From: Massilia sp.
Lineage (GTDB): Bacteria > Pseudomonadota > Gammaproteobacteria > Burkholderiales > Burkholderiaceae_D
DNA length: 21,105 nt
Direction of reading: 5' to 3'
Assembly: GCA_028291845.1 (NCBI GenBank)
Contig: JAQGNM010000067.1
Location: 1-21,105 of the forward strand
Positions 14,300 through 21,105 of this stretch are shown here, piece after piece. The notes beneath the pieces are model-generated. The model had not been told where the DNA came from, did no database searches, and saw only the letters and a program-made list of their open reading frames with translations. Made by a program: the position numbers and the translations under genes. Positions within the stretch are counted from its first letter, which is position 1. Every line of letters starts with the position of its first letter.

Positions 14300-15526
14300 A
14301 TGGCATCCGGAAGCATTCTCGTTGCACAAGGAGGCGGCCCGACCGCCGTCATCAACCAGTCGCTGGTGGGCGTGGTGCTGGCGGCGCGCCAGGCCGGCGC
14401 CAGCCGCATCTACGGCGCCCTGCACGGCGTGCGCGGCATCGTCGATGAAAACCTGGTCGACCTGGGCCAGGTAAGCGCCGCCGACCTGGAACTGGTGGCG
14501 GCGACGCCGTCGTCGGCGCTCGGCTCCACCCGCGACAAGCCGGACGTCGCCTATTGCCAAAAGATTTTCGCGGTGCTGCGCGCGCACGCCATCGAACAAT
14601 TCCTCTACATCGGCGGCAACGACTCGTCCGACACGGTGCGCATCGTCAGCCTGGAAGCGCAAAAGGCGAACTATCCGCTGCGCTGCATCCATATCCCCAA
14701 GACCATCGACAACGACCTGGTCGGCAGCGACCACACGCCGGGTTTTCCGTCGGCGGCGCGCTTCGTCGCCCAGGCGTTTGCCGGGGCCAATCTCGACAAC
14801 GCTTCTCTGCCGGGCGTGTACGTCGGCGTGGTGATGGGCCGCCACGCGGGCTTTTTGACGGCCGCCGCGGCCGCCGGGAGAAATGCCGCCGACGACGGCC
14901 CGCACCTGATTTATCTGCCCGAGCGCACCTTCGAGATGGCGCGCTTCCTGGCCGATGTCAAGGCCGTGTATGACCGCCTGGGCCGCTGCGTGATCGCCGT
15001 TTCCGAGGGCATCCATGATGCCGATGGCAATGCGATCGCCAGCCTGCTGGCCAAAAGCGTCGAACGCGACGCCCATGGCAACGTCCAGCTGTCCGGCACC
15101 GGCGCGCTGGCCGACCTGCTGTGCGACGCCATCAAGGAGCAACTCGGCATCAAGCGCGTGCGCGGCGACACCTTCGGCTACCTGCAGCGCTCGTTTCTCG
15201 GCTGCGTCTCTCCCGTCGACCAGCGGGAAGCGCGCGAAGTGGGCAAACGGGCGGTGCAGTTCGCGCTCGAGGGAGATTGCGACGGCTCGGTGGCGATCCG
15301 CCGCAGCGGCGATAGTGCATCGGGCTACGCCGTCGACTACGTGCTGCTGCCGCTGGCCGACGTGGCCGGCAAGACGCGGGTGATGGAGGACGCCTTTATC
15401 GATGCCGACGGCACCGGGGTAACCGACGCCTTCATCAGCTACCTGCGCCCCTTGCTGGGCGCGGACATGCCGGTTTCGCACCGGCTGCGGGCGGCGCCGG
15501 TCGCTAAAATCCTGACGGTTGACTAA
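14300..15526 (+). CDS. 6-phosphofructokinase, predicted pyrophosphate-dependent (EC 2.7.1.90 type)
   Basis: 408-residue phosphofructokinase-family enzyme that phosphorylates fructose 6-phosphate to fructose 1,6-bisphosphate. The start VAQGGGPTAVINQSL is the phosphate-donor glycine loop. GGND is at residues 105-108 and PKTIDND at 133-139, with MGRHAGFL at 179-186. In E. coli ATP-dependent PfkA the residues aligned to Asp108 and Lys134 here are both glycine. Asp plus Lys at these two positions is the established signature of PPi-dependent enzymes, which work reversibly in glycolysis and gluconeogenesis. The ATG has a GGGAG ribosome-binding site. It is 35 nt after the S9 peptidase, with no obvious functional link. 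Its stop codon overlaps that of the convergent minus-strand gene by 4 bp. Confidence 0.92.
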   Translation: MASGSILVAQGGGPTAVINQSLVGVVLAARQAGASRIYGALHGVRGIVDENLVDLGQVSAADLELVAATPSSALGSTRDKPDVAYCQKIFAVLRAHAIEQFLYIGGNDSSDTVRIVSLEAQKANYPLRCIHIPKTIDNDLVGSDHTPGFPSAARFVAQAFAGANLDNASLPGVYVGVVMGRHAGFLTAAAAAGRNAADDGPHLIYLPERTFEMARFLADVKAVYDRLGRCVIAVSEGIHDADGNAIASLLAKSVERDAHGNVQLSGTGALADLLCDAIKEQLGIKRVRGDTFGYLQRSFLGCVSPVDQREAREVGKRAVQFALEGDCDGSVAIRRSGDSASGYAVDYVLLPLADVAGKTRVMEDAFIDADGTGVTDAFISYLRPLLGADMPVSHRLRAAPVAKILTVD

Positions 15527-15906
15527 TCGACCGCCAGGCGCATTGTCACCATCGGCGCATCGGCCTGGGCCAGATCGGCCGGATAGCGCAGGACCAGCAG
15601 ATCGCCGAACGGCTGCGGCAGGTAATCGACCGTCATCCGCTGATCGCGCGAAATAAAGTTGTCCTCGGCCTGCGCCACCAATTCCGTCAGCGGCCGCTCG
15701 CCCAGTTGCGCCATCAGCCGGTTGCCAAGGCGCTTGATGCGAAACACCCCGCCATTGTCGAGGCGGTAGACGCCGGCGATTTCCGCCATCTGTTGCGGCT
15801 GCAGTTTGTAGATGTGCTGCGTAGCCGTCACGGCGATGGTCTGGTCATGGGCGAACGCGGGCGCCGCGGCCATCGCGACGAGGGCAATCGGCAGAAGGCT
15901 GCGCAT
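15523..15906 (-). CDS. Small secreted protein of unknown function
   Basis: 127 residues. A clear signal peptide (MRSLLPIALVAMAAAPAFA, cleavage about 19-20) is followed by a compact domain of about 105 residues with alternating strands (IAGVYRLDNGGVFRIKRLGNRLMAQL...TELVAQAEDNFISRDQRMTVDYL). This pattern of YxLDNG, RLxAQL and FxSxD recalls the small beta-barrel (DUF3471-like) appended to some beta-lactamase-family proteins, but that resemblance is by eye only. The start at 15906 has an AAAGGA ribosome-binding site; the upstream in-frame ATG at 15945 would bury the signal peptide. A possible promoter is at 15969-15996. I do not recognise a function. Confidence 0.75.
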   Translation of the reverse strand: MRSLLPIALVAMAAAPAFAHDQTIAVTATQHIYKLQPQQMAEIAGVYRLDNGGVFRIKRLGNRLMAQLGERPLTELVAQAEDNFISRDQRMTVDYLPQPFGDLLVLRYPADLAQADAPMVTMRLAVD

Positions 15907-15968
15907 GATAACGTCCTTTCGATGTTCGAACGGGGCGCGCTGCATGCGGCAGTGGCGCCGATGCCGGA

Positions 15969-15996
15969 AGTCTAGTCAGCCGGCCGGCACATGCAA
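15969..15996 (-). promoter_or_regulatory. Possible sigma-70 promoter for the small secreted protein gene
   Basis: On the minus strand, TTGCAT (15991-15996), a 16-nt spacer, then TAGACT (15969-15974). It would start transcription about 55-60 nt upstream of the ATG at 15906. The -10 matches four of six consensus positions, so this is tentative. Confidence 0.35.
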
Positions 15997-16103
15997 GCGC
16001 CCAGTTGCGCACATGACGAAACTGTCTGGGCGACGGCCATCGGCCAACTTGCGGAAATGTGGCGATGATCAAATATGCATGACATGATTTTGTATCGGAA
16101 CAC

Positions 16104-16141
16104 GTAAAAACGGCGGCTCCCGTTCGCCCGGGGCCGCCGTT
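16104..16141 (-). terminator. Intrinsic terminator of purM
   Basis: On the minus strand, AACGGCGGC (16133-16141) pairs perfectly with GCCGCCGTT (16109-16117) around a 15-nt partly self-complementary loop, followed by three more T. It begins 22 nt after the purM stop codon. Good GC-rich stem, moderately short U-tract. Confidence 0.8.
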
Positions 16142-16163
16142 CCATCAAGCTTAATTACAACGC

Positions 16164-17207
16164 TTATTCGACGATGGTCTGGTGCTCGTCACCCTCGCGG
16201 GCGCGGATCACGCCCACCTTGGTGACGGTCTCGCCGGCCGCCTGCAGTTGCGCCAGCGCGGCGTCGGCCTGCTCGGCGGCGACGATGACGACCATGCCGA
16301 TGCCGCAATTGAAAACCCTGTGCATCTCGGCGTCGGCCACACCGCCGTGCTGCTGCAGCCACTGGAACAGCGGCGGCATGGTCCAGCTCGACGAATCGAG
16401 CACCGCCGTCAGGTGCGGCTGCAGCACGCGCGGGATGTTTTCGACCAGCCCGCCGCCGGTGATGTGCACCATGCCCTTGATATCGAAATTTTCCATCAGC
16501 GCCAGCAGCGGCTTGACGTAGATGCGGGTCGGCTCCATCAGCACGTCGGCCAGTTTCCGGCCATGAAAGTCGCCGTCGAGATCGGGTTTCGCCACTTCGA
16601 TGATCTTGCGCACCAGCGAGAAGCCGTTCGAATGGATGCCCGACGAGGCCAGGCCCAGCACGACGTCGCCGGCGGCGATGGTGCTGCCGTCGATGATTTT
16701 CGATTTTTCCACGGCGCCGACGGCGAAACCGGCCAGGTCGTATTCGCCGGCCGGGTACATGCTCGGCATTTCGGCGGTCTCGCCGCCGATTAAGGCGCAG
16801 CCGGCCTGCTCGCAGCCGGTGGCGATGCCGCCGACCACCGCGGTGGCGGTAGCCACGTCGAGTTTGCCGCAGGCGAAATAGTCGAGGAAGAACAGCGGTT
16901 CGGCGCCCTGCACCAGGATGTCGTTGACGCTCATCGCCACCAGGTCGATGCCGACGGTGTCGTGGCGATTCAATTCAAACGCCAGCTTGAGCTTGGTGCC
17001 GACGCCGTCGGTGCCCGACACCAGCACCGGCTCCTTGTACTTTTTGCTGATCTCGAACAGCGCGCCGAATCCACCGATGCCCTTTAAAACGCCTTCGCGC
17101 ATGGTGCGCCTGGCCAGCGGCTTGATCGCTTCGACCAGGGCATCGCCCGCATCGATGTCGACACCCGCATCGCGGTAGGAAAGAGACACATTCGAAGGTT
17201 GGTTCAT
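16164..17207 (-). CDS. purM: Phosphoribosylformylglycinamidine cyclo-ligase (AIR synthetase)
   Basis: 347-residue PurM (E. coli enzyme 345), which closes the imidazole ring of FGAM to aminoimidazole ribonucleotide using ATP, step five of de novo purine synthesis. Visible hallmarks are LSYRDAGVDIDAGDALV at the N-terminus, VSGTDGVGTKLKLA (ATP/FGAM site, about residues 63-76), DLVAMSVNDILVQGAEPLFFLDYFA, GGETAEMPSMYPAGEYDLAGFAVG and GMVHITGGGLVENIPR. The start is fixed by the conserved N-terminus; the ribosome-binding site is weak. It is monocistronic here, with its own terminator, and diverges from the AI-2E-type permease gene across a 116-bp gap. This arrangement appears common in Burkholderiales. 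Confidence 0.98.
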   Translation of the reverse strand: MNQPSNVSLSYRDAGVDIDAGDALVEAIKPLARRTMREGVLKGIGGFGALFEISKKYKEPVLVSGTDGVGTKLKLAFELNRHDTVGIDLVAMSVNDILVQGAEPLFFLDYFACGKLDVATATAVVGGIATGCEQAGCALIGGETAEMPSMYPAGEYDLAGFAVGAVEKSKIIDGSTIAAGDVVLGLASSGIHSNGFSLVRKIIEVAKPDLDGDFHGRKLADVLMEPTRIYVKPLLALMENFDIKGMVHITGGGLVENIPRVLQPHLTAVLDSSSWTMPPLFQWLQQHGGVADAEMHRVFNCGIGMVVIVAAEQADAALAQLQAAGETVTKVGVIRAREGDEHQTIVE

Positions 17208-17323
17208 GGTGATTTTGGCAGCGGAGGCGGTAAAATGGAGGGCGGCGAAGCACGCGCCGGCAATCGCTCCGGCACGCGGTCAAGCCGGTATTTTATCAAA
17301 GTCCGATCACCACGCTCTCATTC

Positions 17324-18412
17324 ATGCCCTTCCCCTTCACGCCGGAACAAAAACAAACCGCGTTCTGGCTGGCGGTGTGGCTGGCATTCTTCCTGCTGGT
17401 GTACGCGCTCGGCCCGGTACTGACGCCGTTCCTGGCCGCCGCCATCCTGGCTTACGCCCTCAACGGCGGCGTCGATTACCTGGCCGCGCGGCGGATCAAG
17501 CGCTGGCAGATTCCGCGCGTGCTGGCCGTCGCCCTGGTGATGCTGCTGTTTCTGGCCTGCCTGACCGCGCTGGTGCTGATCGTGCTGCCGGTGCTGCAGA
17601 CCGAGATTCCCCTGTTGCTGGCGCAGATTCCCGCCTTCCTGGTCCGGCTCGACAATGTGCTCTCGCCCAAGCTGCACGAGATGGGATTTAAAATCAAACT
17701 CGACAGCACCGGCCTGCGCGCCCTGCTCAGCGAACAGTTCGCCGGCGCCGGCGGCGACGAAATCTGGACCACCATCCTGGCCTCGGCAAGGGTGGGCGGC
17801 ACCCGCGTGCTGGGCTGGCTGGTCACGCTGATCCTGATTCCCGTCGCCCTGTTCTACCTGCTGCTCGACTGGCACAAGCTGCTCGACTCCGTCAGCCACG
17901 CCGTGCCGCGCCGCTGGGTGGGGCAGACGGTCGGCATGGCGCGCGAAGTCAATGTCCTGCTGGCCCAGTACCTGCGCGGCCAGCTCTTGGTGATGCTGAT
18001 CCTGGCGGCCTATTATTCGGTCGGGCTGACCATCGCCGGCTTCGAAGTGGCCCTGCCGGTCGGCATACTGACCGGCCTGCTGGTGTTCATTCCCTACCTC
18101 GGCTTCGGCCTCGGCCTGATCCTGGCGCTGATCGCCGCCATGCTGCAGTTCTCGGGCTGGGGCGGCCTGATCGCGGTGGCCGTCATCTACGGCTGCGGCC
18201 AGCTGATCGAGGGATTTTTCCTCACTCCGCGCCTGGTCGGCGAGCGCATTGGCCTGAACCCCCTGGCGGTGATTTTCGCCCTGCTGGCGTTCGGCCAGCT
18301 GTTCGGTTTTGTCGGCGTGCTGCTGGCGCTGCCCGCGTCGGCCGTGCTGATGGTCGCGTTTCGCCATCTGCGCCACCATTACTTGCGCAGCACCTTCTAT
18401 AATGCAGGCTGA
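17324..18412 (+). CDS. AI-2E family / PerM-like permease
   Basis: 362-residue polytopic membrane protein of the AI-2E exporter superfamily (YdiK/PerM/TqsA type). Hydrophobic helices begin at about residues 14-46 (two helices, with GPVLTPFLAAAILAYALNGGVDYL typical of the family) and 65-90, with a soluble helical segment at about 95-150. Further helices run from about 155 to the end, including LTGLLVFIPYLGFGLGLILALIAAMLQF and VIYGCGQLIEGFFLTPRLVGERIGLNPLAVIFALLAFGQLFGFVGVLLALPASAV, the most conserved family stretch. Some relatives export autoinducer-2, others act as Na+/H+ antiporters; the real substrate here is unknown. ATG 17324 is the first possible start; no clear ribosome-binding site precedes it. 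hda starts 42 nt downstream. Confidence 0.92.
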   Translation: MPFPFTPEQKQTAFWLAVWLAFFLLVYALGPVLTPFLAAAILAYALNGGVDYLAARRIKRWQIPRVLAVALVMLLFLACLTALVLIVLPVLQTEIPLLLAQIPAFLVRLDNVLSPKLHEMGFKIKLDSTGLRALLSEQFAGAGGDEIWTTILASARVGGTRVLGWLVTLILIPVALFYLLLDWHKLLDSVSHAVPRRWVGQTVGMAREVNVLLAQYLRGQLLVMLILAAYYSVGLTIAGFEVALPVGILTGLLVFIPYLGFGLGLILALIAAMLQFSGWGGLIAVAVIYGCGQLIEGFFLTPRLVGERIGLNPLAVIFALLAFGQLFGFVGVLLALPASAVLMVAFRHLRHHYLRSTFYNAG

Positions 18413-18454
18413 ATCACTTGAAAACACGCGGTACCGTATGAGACGACCCCGATA

Positions 18455-19135
18455 ATGAAACAGCTGGTGCTCGACCTGGGCGCGGAGCAGGCGCAAAGCC
18501 TCGATTCGTTCGAGGTGGGCCAAAATGCCGAACTGGCGCACCTGATGCACCAGTTCGCGGGGAGAAGCTCGCGCGAGCACTTTGCGTATCTGTGGGGCGA
18601 GGCATCGGCCGGCAAGACCCACCTGCTGCACGCCCTGGCCGCCACGCCGGGCTCGCGCTACATTCGCGCCGACCATCCCGCCGATTTCATCTATGCGCCT
18701 GAGGTCTCGCTGTATTTACTCGACGACTGCGGCGCCCTGAGCGCCGACGCCCAGATCGACGCCTTCGCCCTGTTCAACCAGATCCGCGAGCACGGCGCCT
18801 ACATGGTCAGCACCGGCGCGGTGCCGCCGGCGGTGCTGCCGGTGCGCGAAGATTTACGCACCCGGATGGGATGGGGCTTGATTTACCAGATCCACGGCCT
18901 GTCCGACGAAGAAAAAATCGCCGCGCTGACGCACGCCGCCGACGCCCGCGGCCTGACGATTTCAGCGAGCGTGTTACCCTATCTGCTGTCCCATTTTCGG
19001 CGCGACATGCGCTCCCTGTCGACGATGCTAGACGCCCTCGATCAATATTCCCTCGAAACCCAGCGGCCGGTGACCCTGCCGCTGCTGCGCGATTTGCTGC
19101 AACAGGCGGCAGCGCCGGAAGAGGATAAACCATGA
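18455..19135 (+). CDS. hda: DnaA regulatory inactivator Hda
   Basis: 226-residue AAA+ protein homologous to the DnaA ATPase domain. With the DNA-loaded sliding clamp it stimulates ATP hydrolysis by DnaA, preventing re-initiation of replication. The N-terminal QLVLDLG (residues 3-9) fits the clamp-binding motif. Walker A is GEASAGKT (48-55), Walker B LYLLDDC (86-92), and sensor-type residues follow in REDLRTRMGWGLIYQIHGLSDEEK. The C-terminal domain has LSHFRRDMRSLSTMLDALDQYSLETQRPVTLPLLRDLL, like DnaA domain III lid helices. The protein ends without a DNA-binding domain IV, distinguishing it from DnaA. Its stop overlaps the next gene as ATGA (19132-19135), implying translational coupling. Confidence 0.96.
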   Translation: MKQLVLDLGAEQAQSLDSFEVGQNAELAHLMHQFAGRSSREHFAYLWGEASAGKTHLLHALAATPGSRYIRADHPADFIYAPEVSLYLLDDCGALSADAQIDAFALFNQIREHGAYMVSTGAVPPAVLPVREDLRTRMGWGLIYQIHGLSDEEKIAALTHAADARGLTISASVLPYLLSHFRRDMRSLSTMLDALDQYSLETQRPVTLPLLRDLLQQAAAPEEDKP

Positions 19136-19809
19136 CCCGCCTGGCCCTGTTCGACCTCGATCATACCCTGCTGCCCATCGACTCCGACCACGAATGGGGC
19201 GAGTTTTTGGTGCGCACCGGCGCCGTCGACGCCGCCGCCTTCAAACGCGCCAACGACGATTTTTATGCGCAGTACCAGGCCGGCACCCTCGACCCGGTCG
19301 AATACCTCGAATTCGCCCTCGGCACCCTGGCCCGCTTTCCGCGCGAGCAGCTCGACGCCATGCACGCGCAATTCATGGTCGAAGTGATCGAACCGGCGAT
19401 CCTGCCGCAGGCGCGCGCCTTGCTGCAAAAGCACCTCGACGCCGGCGACGTCGTCGCCATCGTCACCGCCACCAACCGTTTCGTCACCGCGCCGATCGCC
19501 GCCGCCCTCGGGGTCGAGCACCTGATCGCCGCCATGCCGGAACAGGACGAGAGCGGCCGCCTGACCGGCAAGCTGCTCGGCGTGCCCACTTCCGGCGCCG
19601 GCAAGGTCACCCACACGCACGCCTGGCTGGCGGCGCTGGGAATGCCGCTGGCGAACTTCGAGAGCAGCCATTTTTACAGCGACTCGCACAACGACATCCC
19701 CCTGCTGTCGGTCGTCACCCACCCGGTGGCGACCAATCCCAACGCGGCCCTCAGCAAGCATGCGTCCCAACACGGCTGGCCTTCACTCCAACTATTCAAT
19801 GATCAATAA
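19132..19809 (+). CDS. HAD-superfamily subfamily IB hydrolase (SerB/CicA-like phosphatase)
   Basis: 225-residue phosphatase of the HAD superfamily. Motif I is FDLDHTL (nucleophile Asp8, acid/base Asp10). A helical cap follows (about 15-90), then motif II VTATN, a motif III lysine near GAGKVTHTHAWL and motif IV FYSDSHNDIPLL with the metal-binding acidic residues. The EPAILPQARALLQKHLDAGD stretch and the length fit the HAD-IB phosphoserine-phosphatase-like group. The physiological substrate is unknown; possibilities include phosphoserine-like or histidinol-phosphate-like metabolites. It starts within the hda stop codon (4-nt overlap) and ends 11 nt inside pcnB, so it is part of a compact hda-HAD-pcnB unit. 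Confidence 0.93.
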   Translation: MTRLALFDLDHTLLPIDSDHEWGEFLVRTGAVDAAAFKRANDDFYAQYQAGTLDPVEYLEFALGTLARFPREQLDAMHAQFMVEVIEPAILPQARALLQKHLDAGDVVAIVTATNRFVTAPIAAALGVEHLIAAMPEQDESGRLTGKLLGVPTSGAGKVTHTHAWLAALGMPLANFESSHFYSDSHNDIPLLSVVTHPVATNPNAALSKHASQHGWPSLQLFNDQ

Positions 19810-21105
19810 ATTCATCCGCAAGATCCTCGGAGTCAAAGAACCGGTGCGCGACCCCACCCAGGCCGTCGTGCTGGGCCCTGCCGAACACGGCATCGATCCC
19901 AAGCTGGTGTCGTCGAACGCGATCCGGGTCACTTCCTCGCTGCAGGAAGCCGGTTTCAAGGCCTTCGTGGTCGGCGGCGCCGTGCGCGACCTGCTGCTGG
20001 GCGTAAAACCGAAAGACTTCGATATCGCCACCGACGCCACTCCGGAACAGGTCAAGCGCTTGTTCAGGCGTGCCTTCATCATCGGCCGGCGCTTTCAGAT
20101 CGTCCACGTGATGTTCGGCCAGGACTTGCTGGAAGTGACCACGTTCCGCGGCGCCGGCGACAGCAACGCCCCCAAGGATGAACACGGCCGCGTGTTACGC
20201 GACAACAGCTTCGGCCCCCAGCACGAAGACGCCATGCGCCGCGATTTCACCATCAACGCCATGTACTACGATCCCGCCACCGAACAGGTGATGGATTACC
20301 ACGGCGGCATCGAAGACATCCGCGCGAAAATTTTGCGCATCATCGGCCAGCCGGAAGCGAGATATCGCGAAGACCCGGTGCGCATGCTGCGCGTGGTGCG
20401 CTTCGCCGCGCGCCTCGGTTTCACCATCGAGCCGACCACGCGCGCGCCGATCGCCGTGATGGCGCCGCTGATCGACAACGTGCCGGCCGCCCGCGTGTTC
20501 GACGAAATGCTGAAATTGCTCATGAGCGGCCACGCGCTGGCCTGCCTGCAGCAGTTGAGAACCGAAGGCCTGCACCACGGCCTGCTGCCGCTGCTCGACG
20601 TCGTTCTCGAGCAGCCGATCGGCATGAAATTCGTCACCCTGGCGCTCGAGTCCACCGACAACCGCATCAAGGCCGGCAAGGGCGTCTCGCCCGGTTTCCT
20701 GTTTGCTTCGCTGTTGTGGCACCAGGTGGTGGAAAAATGGACCGCTTACCGGGCCGCCGGCGAGTCGCCGATCCCCGCCCTGCACCTGGCCGCCGACGAC
20801 GTGCTCGATTCGCAAACCGAACAGCTGGCCCTGCAGCGCAAAATCGCCTCCGACATGCGCGACATCTGGTCGATGCAGCCGCGCTTTGAACGGCGCAACG
20901 GCAAGGCGCCCTATAAACTGCTGGAGCACGTGCGCTTTCGCGCCGGTTACGATTTCCTGCTGCTGCGCTGCGCTTCCGGCGAAATCGACATGGAGCTGGG
21001 CGAGTGGTGGACCGCGTTTTATGAAGGCGACGCCGCCGAACGCGAGCAGTTGTTGACCAGCGAGCGCATGCCGGCGCCGGGCGCCAGGAAAAAACGCGCG
21101 CCGCG
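19799..21105 (+). CDS. pcnB: Polynucleotide adenylyltransferase (poly(A) polymerase I), 3' end cut by window edge
   Basis: 435 codons are present before the right edge, with no stop. PcnB adds poly(A) tails to RNA 3' ends, promoting decay by exonucleases and the degradosome. The class II nucleotidyltransferase core is clear: GGAVRDLLLG (residues 59-68), KDFDIATDATP with catalytic Asp73 and Asp75, and RRFQIVHV. RRDFTINAMYYDP and YREDPVRMLRVVRFAARLGF follow, the latter being the PolyA_pol RNA-binding region. The retained ARVFDEMLKLLMSGHA and FRAGYDFLLLRC segments favour PcnB over tRNA nucleotidyltransferase. The C-terminal end turns basic (ARKKRAP), as expected for the RNA-binding tail. The ATG overlaps the end of the HAD gene by 11 nt. 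folK is often the next gene in related genomes (recalled, not seen). Confidence 0.96.
   Translation, partial: MINKFIRKILGVKEPVRDPTQAVVLGPAEHGIDPKLVSSNAIRVTSSLQEAGFKAFVVGGAVRDLLLGVKPKDFDIATDATPEQVKRLFRRAFIIGRRFQIVHVMFGQDLLEVTTFRGAGDSNAPKDEHGRVLRDNSFGPQHEDAMRRDFTINAMYYDPATEQVMDYHGGIEDIRAKILRIIGQPEARYREDPVRMLRVVRFAARLGFTIEPTTRAPIAVMAPLIDNVPAARVFDEMLKLLMSGHALACLQQLRTEGLHHGLLPLLDVVLEQPIGMKFVTLALESTDNRIKAGKGVSPGFLFASLLWHQVVEKWTAYRAAGESPIPALHLAADDVLDSQTEQLALQRKIASDMRDIWSMQPRFERRNGKAPYKLLEHVRFRAGYDFLLLRCASGEIDMELGEWWTAFYEGDAAEREQLLTSERMPAPGARKKRAP

Noticed and set aside
17318..18676. 452-codon minus-strand frame opposite the AI-2E permease
   Set aside because: Extremely Gln/His-rich translation with no motif; covers both the permease and the start of hda.

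Overview
This window looks like chromosomal DNA of a GC-rich betaproteobacterium, most likely from Burkholderiales family Oxalobacteraceae (Massilia/Duganella/Janthinobacterium type). The placement rests on recalled gene order (recA-recX near a DUF2889 gene and sucC; purM / AI-2E-type permease / hda / HAD / pcnB) and on the CTGT-N8-ACAG LexA box at recA. It is inference, not a database result. I see no rRNA, tRNA, CRISPR, insertion sequence or phage genes.

Left part (1-7127, all minus strand). sucC is cut by the left edge. It is preceded by a DUF2889 gene, an SbmA/BacA-like ABC exporter fusion, a secreted TraB/GumN-family protein, recX and recA. The core order recA-recX-DUF2889-sucC appears to be interrupted by the ABC and TraB/GumN genes. 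The two gene-free stretches flanking these two genes hold most of the unexplained structure. One (1496-1928) has a 94-bp array of six alternating 11-bp palindrome arms, a hairpin terminator and a small inverted repeat. The other (4936-5407) has a 74-nt potential three-way-junction RNA ending in six U on the minus strand. The recA promoter (TTGCAC-N17-TACAGT) with an embedded LexA box sits in the divergent gap at 7128-7341.

Middle part (7342-15526, plus strand). A tightly overlapping four-gene unit encodes a TctD-like response regulator, a TctE-like sensor kinase, a DUF4212 small membrane subunit and a large VC_2705-type sodium:solute symporter. Overlaps of 4, 11 and 4 nt imply translational coupling, so the kinase/regulator pair probably controls its own carboxylate transporter. 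An exported S9 prolyl-oligopeptidase-family peptidase and a pyrophosphate-type 6-phosphofructokinase follow. The latter converges with, and overlaps by 4 bp, a small secreted protein on the minus strand.

Right part (15523-21105). purM (minus, with a clear terminator) diverges from an AI-2E/PerM-family permease, followed by hda, a HAD-IB phosphatase and pcnB. hda/HAD overlap by 4 nt and HAD/pcnB by 11 nt. pcnB is cut by the right edge.

Most notable observations: a TraB/GumN protein in which both GxxH motifs and the conserved acidic residue appear lost; the alternating palindrome array; the terminator-ended structured RNA candidate between recX and the TraB/GumN gene; and a canonical EF-hand loop plus a 135-residue hydrophilic insert in the symporter.
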